64,000 nt of DNA, taken from PALSA-505 sp963699015. GTDB taxonomy: Bacteria; Actinomycetota; Actinomycetes; Streptosporangiales; Streptosporangiaceae. Positions 40,815 to 49,169 of the stretch are shown piece after piece. The notes under the pieces were generated by a model that was not told the origin of the DNA, made no database searches, and worked only from the letters and a program-made list of their open reading frames with translations. A program made the translations under genes and the position numbers. The DNA lies in NCBI GenBank assembly GCA_963699015.1, contig CAVOSX010000001.1, positions 806,001-870,000 of the forward strand, given 5' to 3'. Position 1 is the first letter of the stretch; every line of letters starts with the position of its first letter.

Positions 40815-42848
40815 ATGGATCCAGCGGGCCGCCCGGGGGGCCAGGACGGTCCCCGGGGCGCGGCGGACGGTTCGGCTGTCCCCGGCAGCCTGCCCACGGC
40901 CACGGCGGCGGAGCGCGACTGCGGCACCGGCCGGGCCGCCAGCACGGACGAGGTTACCGTGCGGGACCCGCGGCCCAGCCGGGTGCCCGGCTGGATGCTG
41001 AGCGCCGCCGGGCGGCACGTGCTGATCCTCCTGGCCTACATCGGCGCGGGCATCCTGTTCACCTGGCCGCGAGTCACCTACCTGTTCAACCACAAGCTGC
41101 CGGGGACGCGTGACGCCGGCGCGTACGTGTGGGGCTTCTGGTGGTTCTCCCGGCAGCTCATGCACTTTTCCAACCCGTGGCTGACTCACTACCTGGCCGC
41201 GCCGGTGGGCTCGCAACTCGGCTTCCACGCGCTGATGCCGCTGCCTGACCTGCTGCTGACGCCTGTCACGCTGGCCTTCGGCCCGTCCGCCTCCTACAAC
41301 GTGCTGTCGGTGCTGATGCCGGGGCTGATGTGCTACGCGATGTACCGGTGCGCGCGGCTGTGGGTGCGCTCGCAGACGGCGGCGCTCGCCGCCGGCGCCT
41401 TGTTCGGCCTGTCCTCCATGATTGCCTACCAGAGCTGGTACCTGGTCAACCTCCCGGCGGGCGAGCTGTTCATCCCGCTGGCGCTCGAGGCCGCGGTGCT
41501 GCTGCGCCGGCGGCCGGGCTGGCGCCGGGCGGTCGTTCTCGGCGTGATCGTGGGCGCCGCGCTGCTGACCGACCAGGAATCGGCCATCCTGGTGGCGATC
41601 GTGGCCGTCCTGGCCTTGCTGCCATGGGTGATCTTCGGCCCCCGGCGGCAGCTCGGGGCCAGGATCCGGGCGGTGAGCCTGGCCGCGGGCGCCGCGGTCG
41701 TGGTGGGGATCCCGCAGATCATCGCGATGGCTCAGCAGGTGGCGGCGCACGGGGCCTCGGCCCCGGCGACCTCGCTGGCCCAGTCGTACAACTCCTACGG
41801 GGTGGGGCTGCTCGGGCTGTTCGCCCCCTCCCCCAACGCGGCCAGGTTCGGCCTGACCAGGCTGGCATCCGAGTACTACTACCACGGCATCGTCTACCAT
41901 CACCACGGCCCGCACGAGCTGATCACCAGCAACGAGGGCACCCCCATGTTCGGGCTGGTGCTGACCGTCCTCGGCCTGGCGGGGCTGGTCGCGTGCTGGC
42001 GTCGGCTCAACGCCTGGCTGCTGGCCCTGCTGTGGCTGGCCGCCGCGGCGCTCTCGCTGGGCCCGATGCTGTGGGTCGGCGTCAGCCATGAGTACGTGCC
42101 GCTCGCCGAGATCTTCCACGGCGTCCGCGTGTCCGCGATCATGCCGTACACCCTGTTCGTGCAGATCCCTGGCATGTCCAGCTTCCGCGAGGCCGACCGG
42201 CTCGCCATTCTCGGGCTGCTCGCCGCGGCGCTGCTGGCCGGGAGCGCGGTGGACTGGCTGCGGTATCACGTCAAGCCGGCCGTCGCCGCGGTGGCCGCGA
42301 TCGCGGTCGTGCTGGCGATCAGCGTGCCCGAGCTCGGCTGGTCCGGCAACCCGCCGGCCCAGGTGATGCCGAAGTCGCTGCAGAAGGGGACGATGCCCAC
42401 CACGATGCCGCGGCTGGACGGCCCGATCGCCGCCGATCACTCGCGCTCGATCGTGGTGGACTTCCCGTTCGGGCTGCGCGGCGGGATTCCCGACTACGGC
42501 CCGCCGTTCGCTCCCGAGACCCAGGTCCTCGCGACCGCCGACGGCCACCCGATCGCGGACGGGTTCCTCTCCCGGGTGCCTGCACCCACGATCGAGGGGA
42601 TGAACAAGCACCCGTTCTACGCCGGCCTGATCAACATCTGGCACCAGAAACGCAACCCGCTGTCCCTGGTGCACGCCGCGTACTGGGATGCGAAACGGAT
42701 GCGCGTCGGCTGGGTCATCGTCTGGCCCTCGCGCCTGCCGCGATCGATCAAGGGCTACCTGGAGCACACCGGATTCAAGCGTGCTTACAGCGTGGGCCGC
42801 GTGAACGTGTGGCGGATCAAGAGTTTCAGCCTGCGTACAGCTGGTTGA
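40815..42848 (+). CDS. Large polytopic membrane protein, GT-C glycosyltransferase-like
   Basis: 677 aa. A hydrophilic N-terminal 60 residues precede about ten to twelve membrane helices up to residue 500, and an extracytoplasmic C-terminal domain. The first loop after helix 1 holds LPGTRDAGAYVWGFWW, where Asp could be the catalytic acid of a GT-C (polyprenyl-phosphate-sugar) transferase. SFREADRLAIL is a second conserved-looking loop. Such proteins mannosylate proteins or build wall glycans, but the substrate is not evident. The last 23 bp overlap the convergent acyl-CoA synthetase gene. Confidence 0.72.
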   Translation: MDPAGRPGGQDGPRGAADGSAVPGSLPTATAAERDCGTGRAASTDEVTVRDPRPSRVPGWMLSAAGRHVLILLAYIGAGILFTWPRVTYLFNHKLPGTRDAGAYVWGFWWFSRQLMHFSNPWLTHYLAAPVGSQLGFHALMPLPDLLLTPVTLAFGPSASYNVLSVLMPGLMCYAMYRCARLWVRSQTAALAAGALFGLSSMIAYQSWYLVNLPAGELFIPLALEAAVLLRRRPGWRRAVVLGVIVGAALLTDQESAILVAIVAVLALLPWVIFGPRRQLGARIRAVSLAAGAAVVVGIPQIIAMAQQVAAHGASAPATSLAQSYNSYGVGLLGLFAPSPNAARFGLTRLASEYYYHGIVYHHHGPHELITSNEGTPMFGLVLTVLGLAGLVACWRRLNAWLLALLWLAAAALSLGPMLWVGVSHEYVPLAEIFHGVRVSAIMPYTLFVQIPGMSSFREADRLAILGLLAAALLAGSAVDWLRYHVKPAVAAVAAIAVVLAISVPELGWSGNPPAQVMPKSLQKGTMPTTMPRLDGPIAADHSRSIVVDFPFGLRGGIPDYGPPFAPETQVLATADGHPIADGFLSRVPAPTIEGMNKHPFYAGLINIWHQKRNPLSLVHAAYWDAKRMRVGWVIVWPSRLPRSIKGYLEHTGFKRAYSVGRVNVWRIKSFSLRTAG

Positions 42849-44683
42849 TCGCGTCCGCGTACTGGGTGTAGATCACCCGGCGCTTGAGTTTCAGCGTGGG
42901 GGTGACCTCTCCGGTCTCCGGCGTCCACTCCTGCGGCAGCAGGCGCCACCGCTTGATCTGCTGGACCCGGGCGAGCCTGGCGTTGGCAGCGGCCACGGCG
43001 GCGGAAATCTCGGCGACCAGGTCCGGATGCTCGGCCAGAGCCGCCGCCGAGGCGGCCTCGACGCCGTGCGCCCTGGCCCAGGCGGCTGTCGCGTCGCCGT
43101 CCAGGGTGAGCAGCGCGACCACGTACGGCCGCCGGTCGCCGTACGCGGCGGCCTGGCCGATCAGCGGATGCTCCATGAGCAGGTTCTCGATCGAGGCCGG
43201 AGAGACGTTTTCACCGCCGGAGGTGATGATCAGCTCCTTCTTGCGGTCCAGCACGGACAGGAACCCGTCGGAGTCGAGCGAGCCGATGTCGCCGGTATGC
43301 AGCCAGCCGTCGGCGTCGATCAGCTGCTCGGTGGCCCCCGCCAGGTTGAGGTAGCCGGGGGTGTTCAGCGGGCCCCGGGTCAGAGATCTCCCCGTCGGGC
43401 GCGATCTTGATCTCCGTGCCGGCCATCGCCCGGCCGACCGTGCCAAGCCTGAATTCCTCTTCCGTGTTGGCGGTGAAGGCGCCGGTCGTCTCGGTCATGC
43501 CGTACACGTCGAGGATCTTGATGCCGAGCCCGGCGAAGAACCTGGCCACCTCCTGCGGCAGCGGCGCGGCCGCGCTGGACGCCGTGACCATCTCGCCCAG
43601 CCCCAGCAGCGAGCGGATCGGCTGCAGGACGCTCGCATCGGCCTGCCGGAACTGCTCGGCGAGCTCTTCTGGCGTGCTGTGCCCGTACTGGCAGCTCTCC
43701 ACGTACTTCCGCCCGGTCTCCATCGCCTGCTCGACGGCCGCCCGCTGGTCCGGGTCGTCCTGGGCGGCGAGCAGCGCCATGATGCCGGCCTGGATCTTTT
43801 CCCAGACCCGGGGAACCCCGAAGAAGGCGGTCGGCCGCACCTCGCCGAGCGTTCCCACCAGCTCGGTCGTGGCGTCGTGACAGAAGTACGCGTGCCCCGC
43901 CGCGATCGTGGGCAGGTAGATGCTGAACATGCGCTCCGCGATGTGCGCCAGCGGCAGGTACGAAACCCACCGGACGTTCTCGTGGATCGTCCCCGAGGCC
44001 ATCGCCACCGCGAGCTCGTACAGCACGCTGCGGTGGGTGATGATCACGCCCTTGGGGCTGCCCGTGGTCCCCGAGGTGTAGAGCAGGGTCACCGGATCAT
44101 CGGGCGTGATCTGGTCTATCCGCTCGGTCACGGCCGCCGGCGCCGCGGCGAACCTGTCCCGGCCCAGCGCCTCGAAGTCCTGCCAGGTGATGTAGCGGTT
44201 GTCGGCCGGGCAGGCTTGCGGGTCGCGCACGATGATCTTCATGAGGCCGGGCAGCCGGTCCAGGGCCGGCTCGAGCCTGGCCAGTTCGGCGACTCCGTCG
44301 ATGACGGCGATGCGGGCGTCACAGTCGGTGGCCATGAAGGCGACCTGGTCGGAGGCCAGCGTGGCATAGAACGTCACCGGGACGCCGCGGGCGTGCACGG
44401 CCGCCAGGTCCGCGAGCACGTGCTCGACCCGGTTGGGCATCAGCAGCGCCACCCGCTCGCCGGGCTGCAGGCCCAGCTCGACCAGGCCGGCCGCCAGTTC
44501 CATCGCCCGCCGCCTGGTCTGTGCCCAGGTCAGCGTCTGCCACTCGGTGCCAGGGGCGGCGCGGTCGGAATAGGCCGGCATCTCACCAGATTGCTCCGCC
44601 ACGTCCCGCAGCTGATCGCAAAGCGTCCGGCCCGCGATGCCCTGCTCCAGCTCCGCCCGGTCCTGCAGAATCTCCGAGGCCAA
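42826..44683 (-). pseudogene. Long-chain acyl-CoA synthetase, frameshifted
   Basis: AMP-forming fatty-acyl-CoA ligase of the FadD15-like group. The N-terminal part (from TTG 44683, with GGGAGGT five nt upstream) contains LLYTSGTTGSPKGVIITH and DVYGMTETTGAFTAN. After IKIAPDGEI the frame is lost; the continuation LTRGPLNTPGYLN, HTGDIGSLDSDGFLSVLDRKKELI and the terminal catalytic lysine region appear in another frame. One extra base at 43384 (T on the minus strand, GAGATC-T-CTGACC) accounts for it exactly; removing it gives a 618-aa intact enzyme. Uncorrected, translation stops at 43211 after 490 aa, without the C-terminal domain. It may be a real mutation or a sequencing error. Confidence 0.88.
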
Positions 44684-44815
44684 CGCGTACCTCCCGATCG
44701 GCCGCCGGCGCTGCCTTTTACGTCGCCGCGTGCCGATAACGTACTTCGGGTTGCGCGCGGGCGCGACCCCGGCCCGGCGTAGCCTTCGATACAGCGGCGG
44801 CCAGGAGGGACGGCT

Positions 44816-45700
44816 ATGACGGGCAGGACGTCCAGGCGCCGGATCCTGCACATTGACGTGCCCCCGCCCGGTGACGCGCAGACCGTGCTCGGACACCGCC
44901 CCGACCTGCTGGCCGCGGAGGAGCCGCTGGAGATCAGGGTCAATGACCGGCCGCTGTCGGTCACCATGCGCACGCCAGGCGATGACATCGACCTGGCGGC
45001 AGGCTTCCTGGCCGCCGAGGGGCTGGTGCGGTCGGCCTGCGACATCGCGTCCATCCGGATCTGCCGGGCCGACCATGACCACCCCGCAGGGACCAGCAGG
45101 AACGGCGCGGGAAGCCGCAGCGCCGACCAGGGCAACGTCGCGGAGGTGACCCTGGCCGCCGGCCTGGAGATCGACGACGACAAGGTGCGCCGCAACTTCC
45201 TCACCACGAGCGCGTGCGGGGTGTGCGGGAAGGCCAGCATCGAGGCGATCAGGGTGCGGGCGCGCTATGACGTGGCCGCCGACCAGGCCCGCGTCACCGC
45301 CGGCGTGCTCACCCGGCTGCCCGGCGGGCTGCGCGACGCGCAGCGGGTGTTCGCCCGCACCGGCGGGCTGCACGCCGCCGGGGTATTCGGCGCCGACGGC
45401 ACGCTGCTCGCGCTGCGCGAGGACGTGGGCCGGCACAACGCCGTGGACAAGGTCGTCGGCTGGGCGCTGCGCGGGGGCAGGCTCCCGCTGGCCGGCTGCA
45501 TCCTGCTGGTGAGCGGCCGGGCATCCTTCGAGCTGGTGCAGAAGGCCCTGGTGGCCGGGCTGCCGATCGTGGCCGCGGTGTCCGCGCCGTCGTCGCTGGC
45601 GGCCGAGCTTGCCGACGAGGCCGGGATGACCCTGGTCGGCTTCCTGCGCGGCGGCTCGATGAACGTGTACGCCGGCGCGAGCCGCATTTGCGCGTCCTGA
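44816..45700 (+). CDS. fdhD: Formate dehydrogenase accessory sulfurtransferase
   Basis: 294 aa. FdhD moves sulfur from a cysteine desulfurase to the bis-MGD cofactor of formate dehydrogenase. The essential redox pair is Cys134-x2-Cys137 in TTSACGVCGKAS. DLAAGFLAAEGLV, EDVGRHNAVDKV and GRASFELVQKAL are family blocks; the C-terminus has RGGSMNVYAG. ATG 44816 has AGGAGGG 7 nt upstream. Formate dehydrogenase itself is not in the window, but selA/selB and moaA/mobA are. Confidence 0.95.
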   Translation: MTGRTSRRRILHIDVPPPGDAQTVLGHRPDLLAAEEPLEIRVNDRPLSVTMRTPGDDIDLAAGFLAAEGLVRSACDIASIRICRADHDHPAGTSRNGAGSRSADQGNVAEVTLAAGLEIDDDKVRRNFLTTSACGVCGKASIEAIRVRARYDVAADQARVTAGVLTRLPGGLRDAQRVFARTGGLHAAGVFGADGTLLALREDVGRHNAVDKVVGWALRGGRLPLAGCILLVSGRASFELVQKALVAGLPIVAAVSAPSSLAAELADEAGMTLVGFLRGGSMNVYAGASRICAS

Positions 45701-45730
45701 TCCGGACCGGGCATCGCGCCGGGCCGGGAT

Positions 45731-45787
45731 GGCCCTGGACCACCGGCAGCTCAGCCGCGGTTCGCCGCGACTGCCTGGGTCCAGGCC
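45731..45787. terminator. Nested hairpin between convergent fdhD and ABC permease genes
   Basis: A perfect 5-bp stem with a TTCG tetraloop (45756-45769) sits inside outer imperfect arms (45731-45741 with 45777-45787). It begins 31 nt after the fdhD stop and ends 13 nt before the permease stop, so it could serve both genes. No T run. Confidence 0.45.
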
Positions 45788-45799
45788 ACCGGCGCCGCG

Positions 45800-46681
45800 C
45801 TAGCTGCCGGCGGCGCCGTCTGCCAGCCCCCGCCTGCGGCGGATGGCCCGGTCCATCGTGCCGAACAGGGCGTCCACGCCGATGCCGAGCACCAGGATCA
45901 CGATCATGATCGACATGGCGCTTGGCATGTCGGCCTGCTGCTGGTCATTGGACAGCAGCACCCCGATCGACGAGGTGCCCGCGATGATGACCAGCAGCTC
46001 GCCGGCCATCAGGCTGCGCCAGGCGAAGGCCCAGCCCTGCTTGAGCCCGGCCACGTAGGTCGGCAGCGAGGCCGGCAGGATCAGGTGCCGGTACAGCGCG
46101 AGGCCGTGCAGGCCCATGGTCTTGCCCGCCCGCAGCAGCAGCGGCGGCGTATAGTCCACCCCGGCGATCAGGCCGTTGGCGATCGACGGAGCCGCGCCGA
46201 GCACGATGACGAACAGGATCGCCGATGTGTTCAGCCCGAAGAAGATGATCGCGAACGGGAACCAGGCAATCGACGGCATCGTCTGCAGCCCGGTGATCAG
46301 CGAGCCGACCGCGGCGCGCAGCGGCTTGATCCTGGACACCAGCGCGCCGACGACCGAGCCGATGATCAGGGCAAGCCCGAAACCGATGACGGCGCGTTGC
46401 AGCGTGGTGCGGATGGCCTGCCAGAGCAGTGCGTGCTGCATCTGGCCCCACAGGTTGGCCAGCACGGTGGCCGGCCCCGGGAAGATGATCGCTGGCTTGA
46501 AGCCGCTGAGGTAGATCAGCTCCCAGACGCCCAGCGCGAGCACGATCGCCAGCAGCTTGGGCCAGGCCGATCCCAGCGCCTTGCCGCTGATCCCCCGGCG
46601 CAGGAAGTCCCGTCCCGGCTGCGGGGCTAGCTCGAGGTTGTCCAGGCCGGACAGCGGGTCGAGCGACGTCTCAGCGGCCAT
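45800..46681 (-). CDS. ABC transporter permease, sulfonate/nitrate/taurine type
   Basis: 293 aa, six membrane helices, BPD_transp_1 fold as in SsuC/TauC. The EAA-like loop GKTMGLHGLALYRHLILPASLPTYVAGLKQGWAFAWRS links to the ATPase (here split: GLHGLALYRHLILPAS and PTYVAGLKQGWAFAWR). ATG 46681 was chosen over the ATG six codons earlier because GAGGAG is 10 nt upstream. It overlaps the ATPase gene by 11 bp. Confidence 0.9.
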   Translation of the reverse strand: MAAETSLDPLSGLDNLELAPQPGRDFLRRGISGKALGSAWPKLLAIVLALGVWELIYLSGFKPAIIFPGPATVLANLWGQMQHALLWQAIRTTLQRAVIGFGLALIIGSVVGALVSRIKPLRAAVGSLITGLQTMPSIAWFPFAIIFFGLNTSAILFVIVLGAAPSIANGLIAGVDYTPPLLLRAGKTMGLHGLALYRHLILPASLPTYVAGLKQGWAFAWRSLMAGELLVIIAGTSSIGVLLSNDQQQADMPSAMSIMIVILVLGIGVDALFGTMDRAIRRRRGLADGAAGS

Positions 46682-47513
46682 GGGAAGCCATCTCCTCACG
46701 CAGCCGGTCGGTCATGTGGGCACCCAGCTCGGCGATCTCCGGCGAGTCCATCCGCCGCGGCCGCTCGACGTCCACCGGGATCTCCTCGATCACGCGCCCC
46801 GGACGGCTGCTCAGCACGATCACCCGGTCGCCCAGCCTGGCCGCCTCCCGGACGTTGTGCGTCACGAACAGCACGGTCAGCTCGCGCTCGCCGCAGATCC
46901 GCTCGAGCTCCTCGTGCAGCAGGTCACGGGTCATCGCGTCCAGCGCGCCGAACGGCTCGTCCATGAGCAGCACGTCGGCGTCCTGCGCCAGCGCGCGGGC
47001 CAGCGCGACCCGCTGGCGCATGCCGCCGGACAGCTCATGCGGCCGCTTGCCGCCGAACCCGCCGAGGTGAACGGCCTGCAGCAGCTCTGTGGCGCGGCCG
47101 CGCCGCTCCTGCTTGGGCACGCCGCGGGCGCGCAGCGCCAGCTCGACGTTTCGCGCCGCGGTCAGCCAGGGGAACAGGGCCGGCTCCTGGAACATGAGCG
47201 TGACCCGCTTGCCGCCGGTGGAGACCTCGCCGGCGGTGGCCGTGTCGAGCCCGGCCACCAGCGAGAGCATCGTGCTCTTGCCGCAGCCAGAGGCGCCGAT
47301 CAGGCAGACGAACTCCCCAGGCGTCACCGTCAGCGACACCTTGTCCAGCGCCAGCAGCGACGACCGGCCCCGTCCGTAGACCTTGGAGACCTGGGAGAGC
47401 ATGACGGCCGAGGTCCCGGCCCCCTCCGCCGGAGCGGGGGACCGGGACGCGTCGGACGAGGGCGTTGGCCCGGAGGCCTGCGGCGGGTCTAGCCCTCGCT
47501 GCGTGATGCTCAC
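46671..47513 (-). CDS. ABC transporter ATP-binding protein, sulfonate/nitrate/taurine type
   Basis: 280 aa SsuB/TauB-like ATPase. Walker A GASGCGKST, signature LSGGMRQRVALARAL, Walker B VLLMDEPFGALD and the switch His in LFVTHNVREA are intact. The first 30 residues are a Pro/Ser-rich extension. GTG 47513 overlaps the substrate-binding protein stop by 4 nt (GTGA), showing coupling in the order binding protein, ATPase, permease. Confidence 0.93.
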   Translation of the reverse strand: MSITQRGLDPPQASGPTPSSDASRSPAPAEGAGTSAVMLSQVSKVYGRGRSSLLALDKVSLTVTPGEFVCLIGASGCGKSTMLSLVAGLDTATAGEVSTGGKRVTLMFQEPALFPWLTAARNVELALRARGVPKQERRGRATELLQAVHLGGFGGKRPHELSGGMRQRVALARALAQDADVLLMDEPFGALDAMTRDLLHEELERICGERELTVLFVTHNVREAARLGDRVIVLSSRPGRVIEEIPVDVERPRRMDSPEIAELGAHMTDRLREEMASHGR

Positions 47514-48532
47514 GAGCTGACCTGCTGCTCGCCTGCCGCCTTGAGCAGCTTGTTCAGCGGGCCGAGGTCATAGATGCCGTTCAGGTTGACCGGCTGCAGC
47601 AGGCCCACGGCCACCGCCTCCTTCGCATCCTGTGCCAGCGAGGCCCCGTCCGGGTCGTTGGTGAAGGTGATTTCCTTGAACGCCGCGGGCAGCACGCTGG
47701 ACTTGATGCCCTTGCCCTCCAGCTTGGTCAGCTCTGCGTTCGCGGCCGCCTGCGCGCCCGCGGGATTCTGCTTGATGTAGTCGTTCGCCTTGATCTGCCC
47801 GTTGAGCAGGCCGCTGACCACGCTGGGGTGCGCGGCCAGGAAGCTCTGCGTCACGACCAGGTTGGTCGTGACCCCGGGCTCTGTGTACAGCGTGTGGCCG
47901 CCGGCCTGGGTCATCTCGACGTTGTACGGCGACGGCTCGGAGCCGCCGGCGACCTGACCGGACTGGAACTCGAGCACCGCGTCCGAGTTGGTCTGGGTCG
48001 GCTTGATCGGCACGTCCCCGCCACCGGTCGGGGTGGTGGTCAGCCCGTGCTGCTTGAGCCAGTAGCGCAGCGCCACGTCCTGCGTGTTGCCGAGCGACGG
48101 GGTGGCCATGGCCTGCCCCTTGAGCTGGGCCGGGCTCGTGATGCTCTTCTTGACCACGACCGAGGCCCCGCCGGTAGCCACGCCGGAGATGATCCGGATG
48201 GCCTTGCCGCTGGACTTCTGCCAGGCGTTGATGGCCGGGTTCGGGCCCACGTACGCCGCGTCGAGCTGGTCGGCCAGGATCGCGGTGGTCTCTTCGGTGC
48301 CGGAGCTGAAGATCTGCACCTTGAGCGTGACGTTCTTGCCCAGGGCCTGCGTGAAGATGCCCTTGTTCACCCCGACGAGGGCGGGGGCGTGGGTGATGTT
48401 GGCAAGGAAGCCCAGGCGCAGCGTGACGTGCGCATCTCCGCTCGAGGCTGATGACCCGGACGAACCTGAGCTGCACGCGGCCGCCAGTGCGACGGTCGCG
48501 GCGACTCCTGCAGCAGCAAGGATTTTCCGCAT
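47510..48532 (-). CDS. ABC substrate-binding lipoprotein, aliphatic-sulfonate type
   Basis: 340 aa. A lipoprotein signal peptide ends at LAAAC with lipidated Cys20, followed by a Ser/Gly linker. The NMT1/SsuA-like binding domain has LRLGFLANITHAPALVG and ADQLDAAYVGPNPAIN. Sulfonates, taurine or a related small anion are probable ligands; nitrate or thiamine precursors cannot be excluded. First gene of the importer operon, transcribed from the promoter at 48575-48603. Confidence 0.9.
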   Translation of the reverse strand: MRKILAAAGVAATVALAAACSSGSSGSSASSGDAHVTLRLGFLANITHAPALVGVNKGIFTQALGKNVTLKVQIFSSGTEETTAILADQLDAAYVGPNPAINAWQKSSGKAIRIISGVATGGASVVVKKSITSPAQLKGQAMATPSLGNTQDVALRYWLKQHGLTTTPTGGGDVPIKPTQTNSDAVLEFQSGQVAGGSEPSPYNVEMTQAGGHTLYTEPGVTTNLVVTQSFLAAHPSVVSGLLNGQIKANDYIKQNPAGAQAAANAELTKLEGKGIKSSVLPAAFKEITFTNDPDGASLAQDAKEAVAVGLLQPVNLNGIYDLGPLNKLLKAAGEQQVSS

Positions 48533-48574
48533 GTATCCGCTCTTTTATGATCGAGATGGTCGGGAAACGTTGTG

Positions 48575-48603
48575 AGAGTACTACAAAAACAGCGCCGCAA
48601 CAA
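48575..48603 (-). promoter_or_regulatory. Vegetative promoter of the sulfonate-type ABC operon
   Basis: On the minus strand TTGTTG (48598-48603) and TACTCT (48575-48580) are separated by exactly 17 nt, in an AT-rich patch. Transcription would start about 48568, giving a leader of about 35 nt, too short for a riboswitch. Confidence 0.6.
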
Positions 48604-48697
48604 TCCCCCTATTCCAGACCGGCGTGATCGGGTTTCTCCAGTCGCCGCCGCCAGCCCCCGGCCGGGGGCCGGATCCGGGTCAGGATTGCGTGATCGC

Positions 48698-49093
48698 CTA
48701 GTCGCCGCTGGGAGTGTCGGTCTCCAGGCCGACCACCGAGTGGAACCTGGACAGGCACCGCTGCAGGTGCGCCAGATCGCCGGTGCTGGCCGAGCCCGCC
48801 TCGTACCGCACGTTGTACAGCTCGTCGGACAGCTTGCCGTCGGTCGGCAGCGGCTCGGGCACGACCTGCGGGATGTGCGAGCAGGCCGCACGGACCTGCA
48901 GCCGGACCGTGCTCGGCGTGTTCTGCCGGAAGATGACGACCTCTTCCTGCTGGCCCATGGCCTTGTCGAACTGCGAGCAGCCGGCGGCGGACACCGCGGC
49001 CAGCCCGGCCAGCGCCGCCGCAGTCACCGCACGGCGCCCCGGACGCCCGCGGCGCCGCTGTAGCCGGTGATTGGCTGGCACGGCAGCCAGCAT
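48698..49093 (-). CDS. Small putative lipoprotein
   Basis: 131 aa from ATG 49093. A basic N-terminus (NHRLQRRRGRPGRR) precedes a hydrophobic segment ending in VSAAGC, giving lipidated Cys39. The mature part has Cys in QVRAACSHIPQVVPEPLP and HLQRCLSRFHSVVG, possibly a disulfide. I do not recognise the family. Divergent and partly facing the GH15 gene, whose start is 76 nt away. Confidence 0.72.
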   Translation of the reverse strand: MLAAVPANHRLQRRRGRPGRRAVTAAALAGLAAVSAAGCSQFDKAMGQQEEVVIFRQNTPSTVRLQVRAACSHIPQVVPEPLPTDGKLSDELYNVRYEAGSASTGDLAHLQRCLSRFHSVVGLETDTPSGD

Positions 49094-49169
49094 ACGCACG
49101 GCGGCCCGGCCCCCAGCCGGTACGGTACCGGCAGGGAAACTGCCGGGGCAGCCGGCGGCTGGAGGACAC

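Noticed and set aside
48604..48697. Candidate riboswitch upstream of the sulfonate-type importer
   Set aside because: The best promoter leaves a leader of only about 35 nt, and the GC-rich inverted repeat further upstream would lie outside the transcript.
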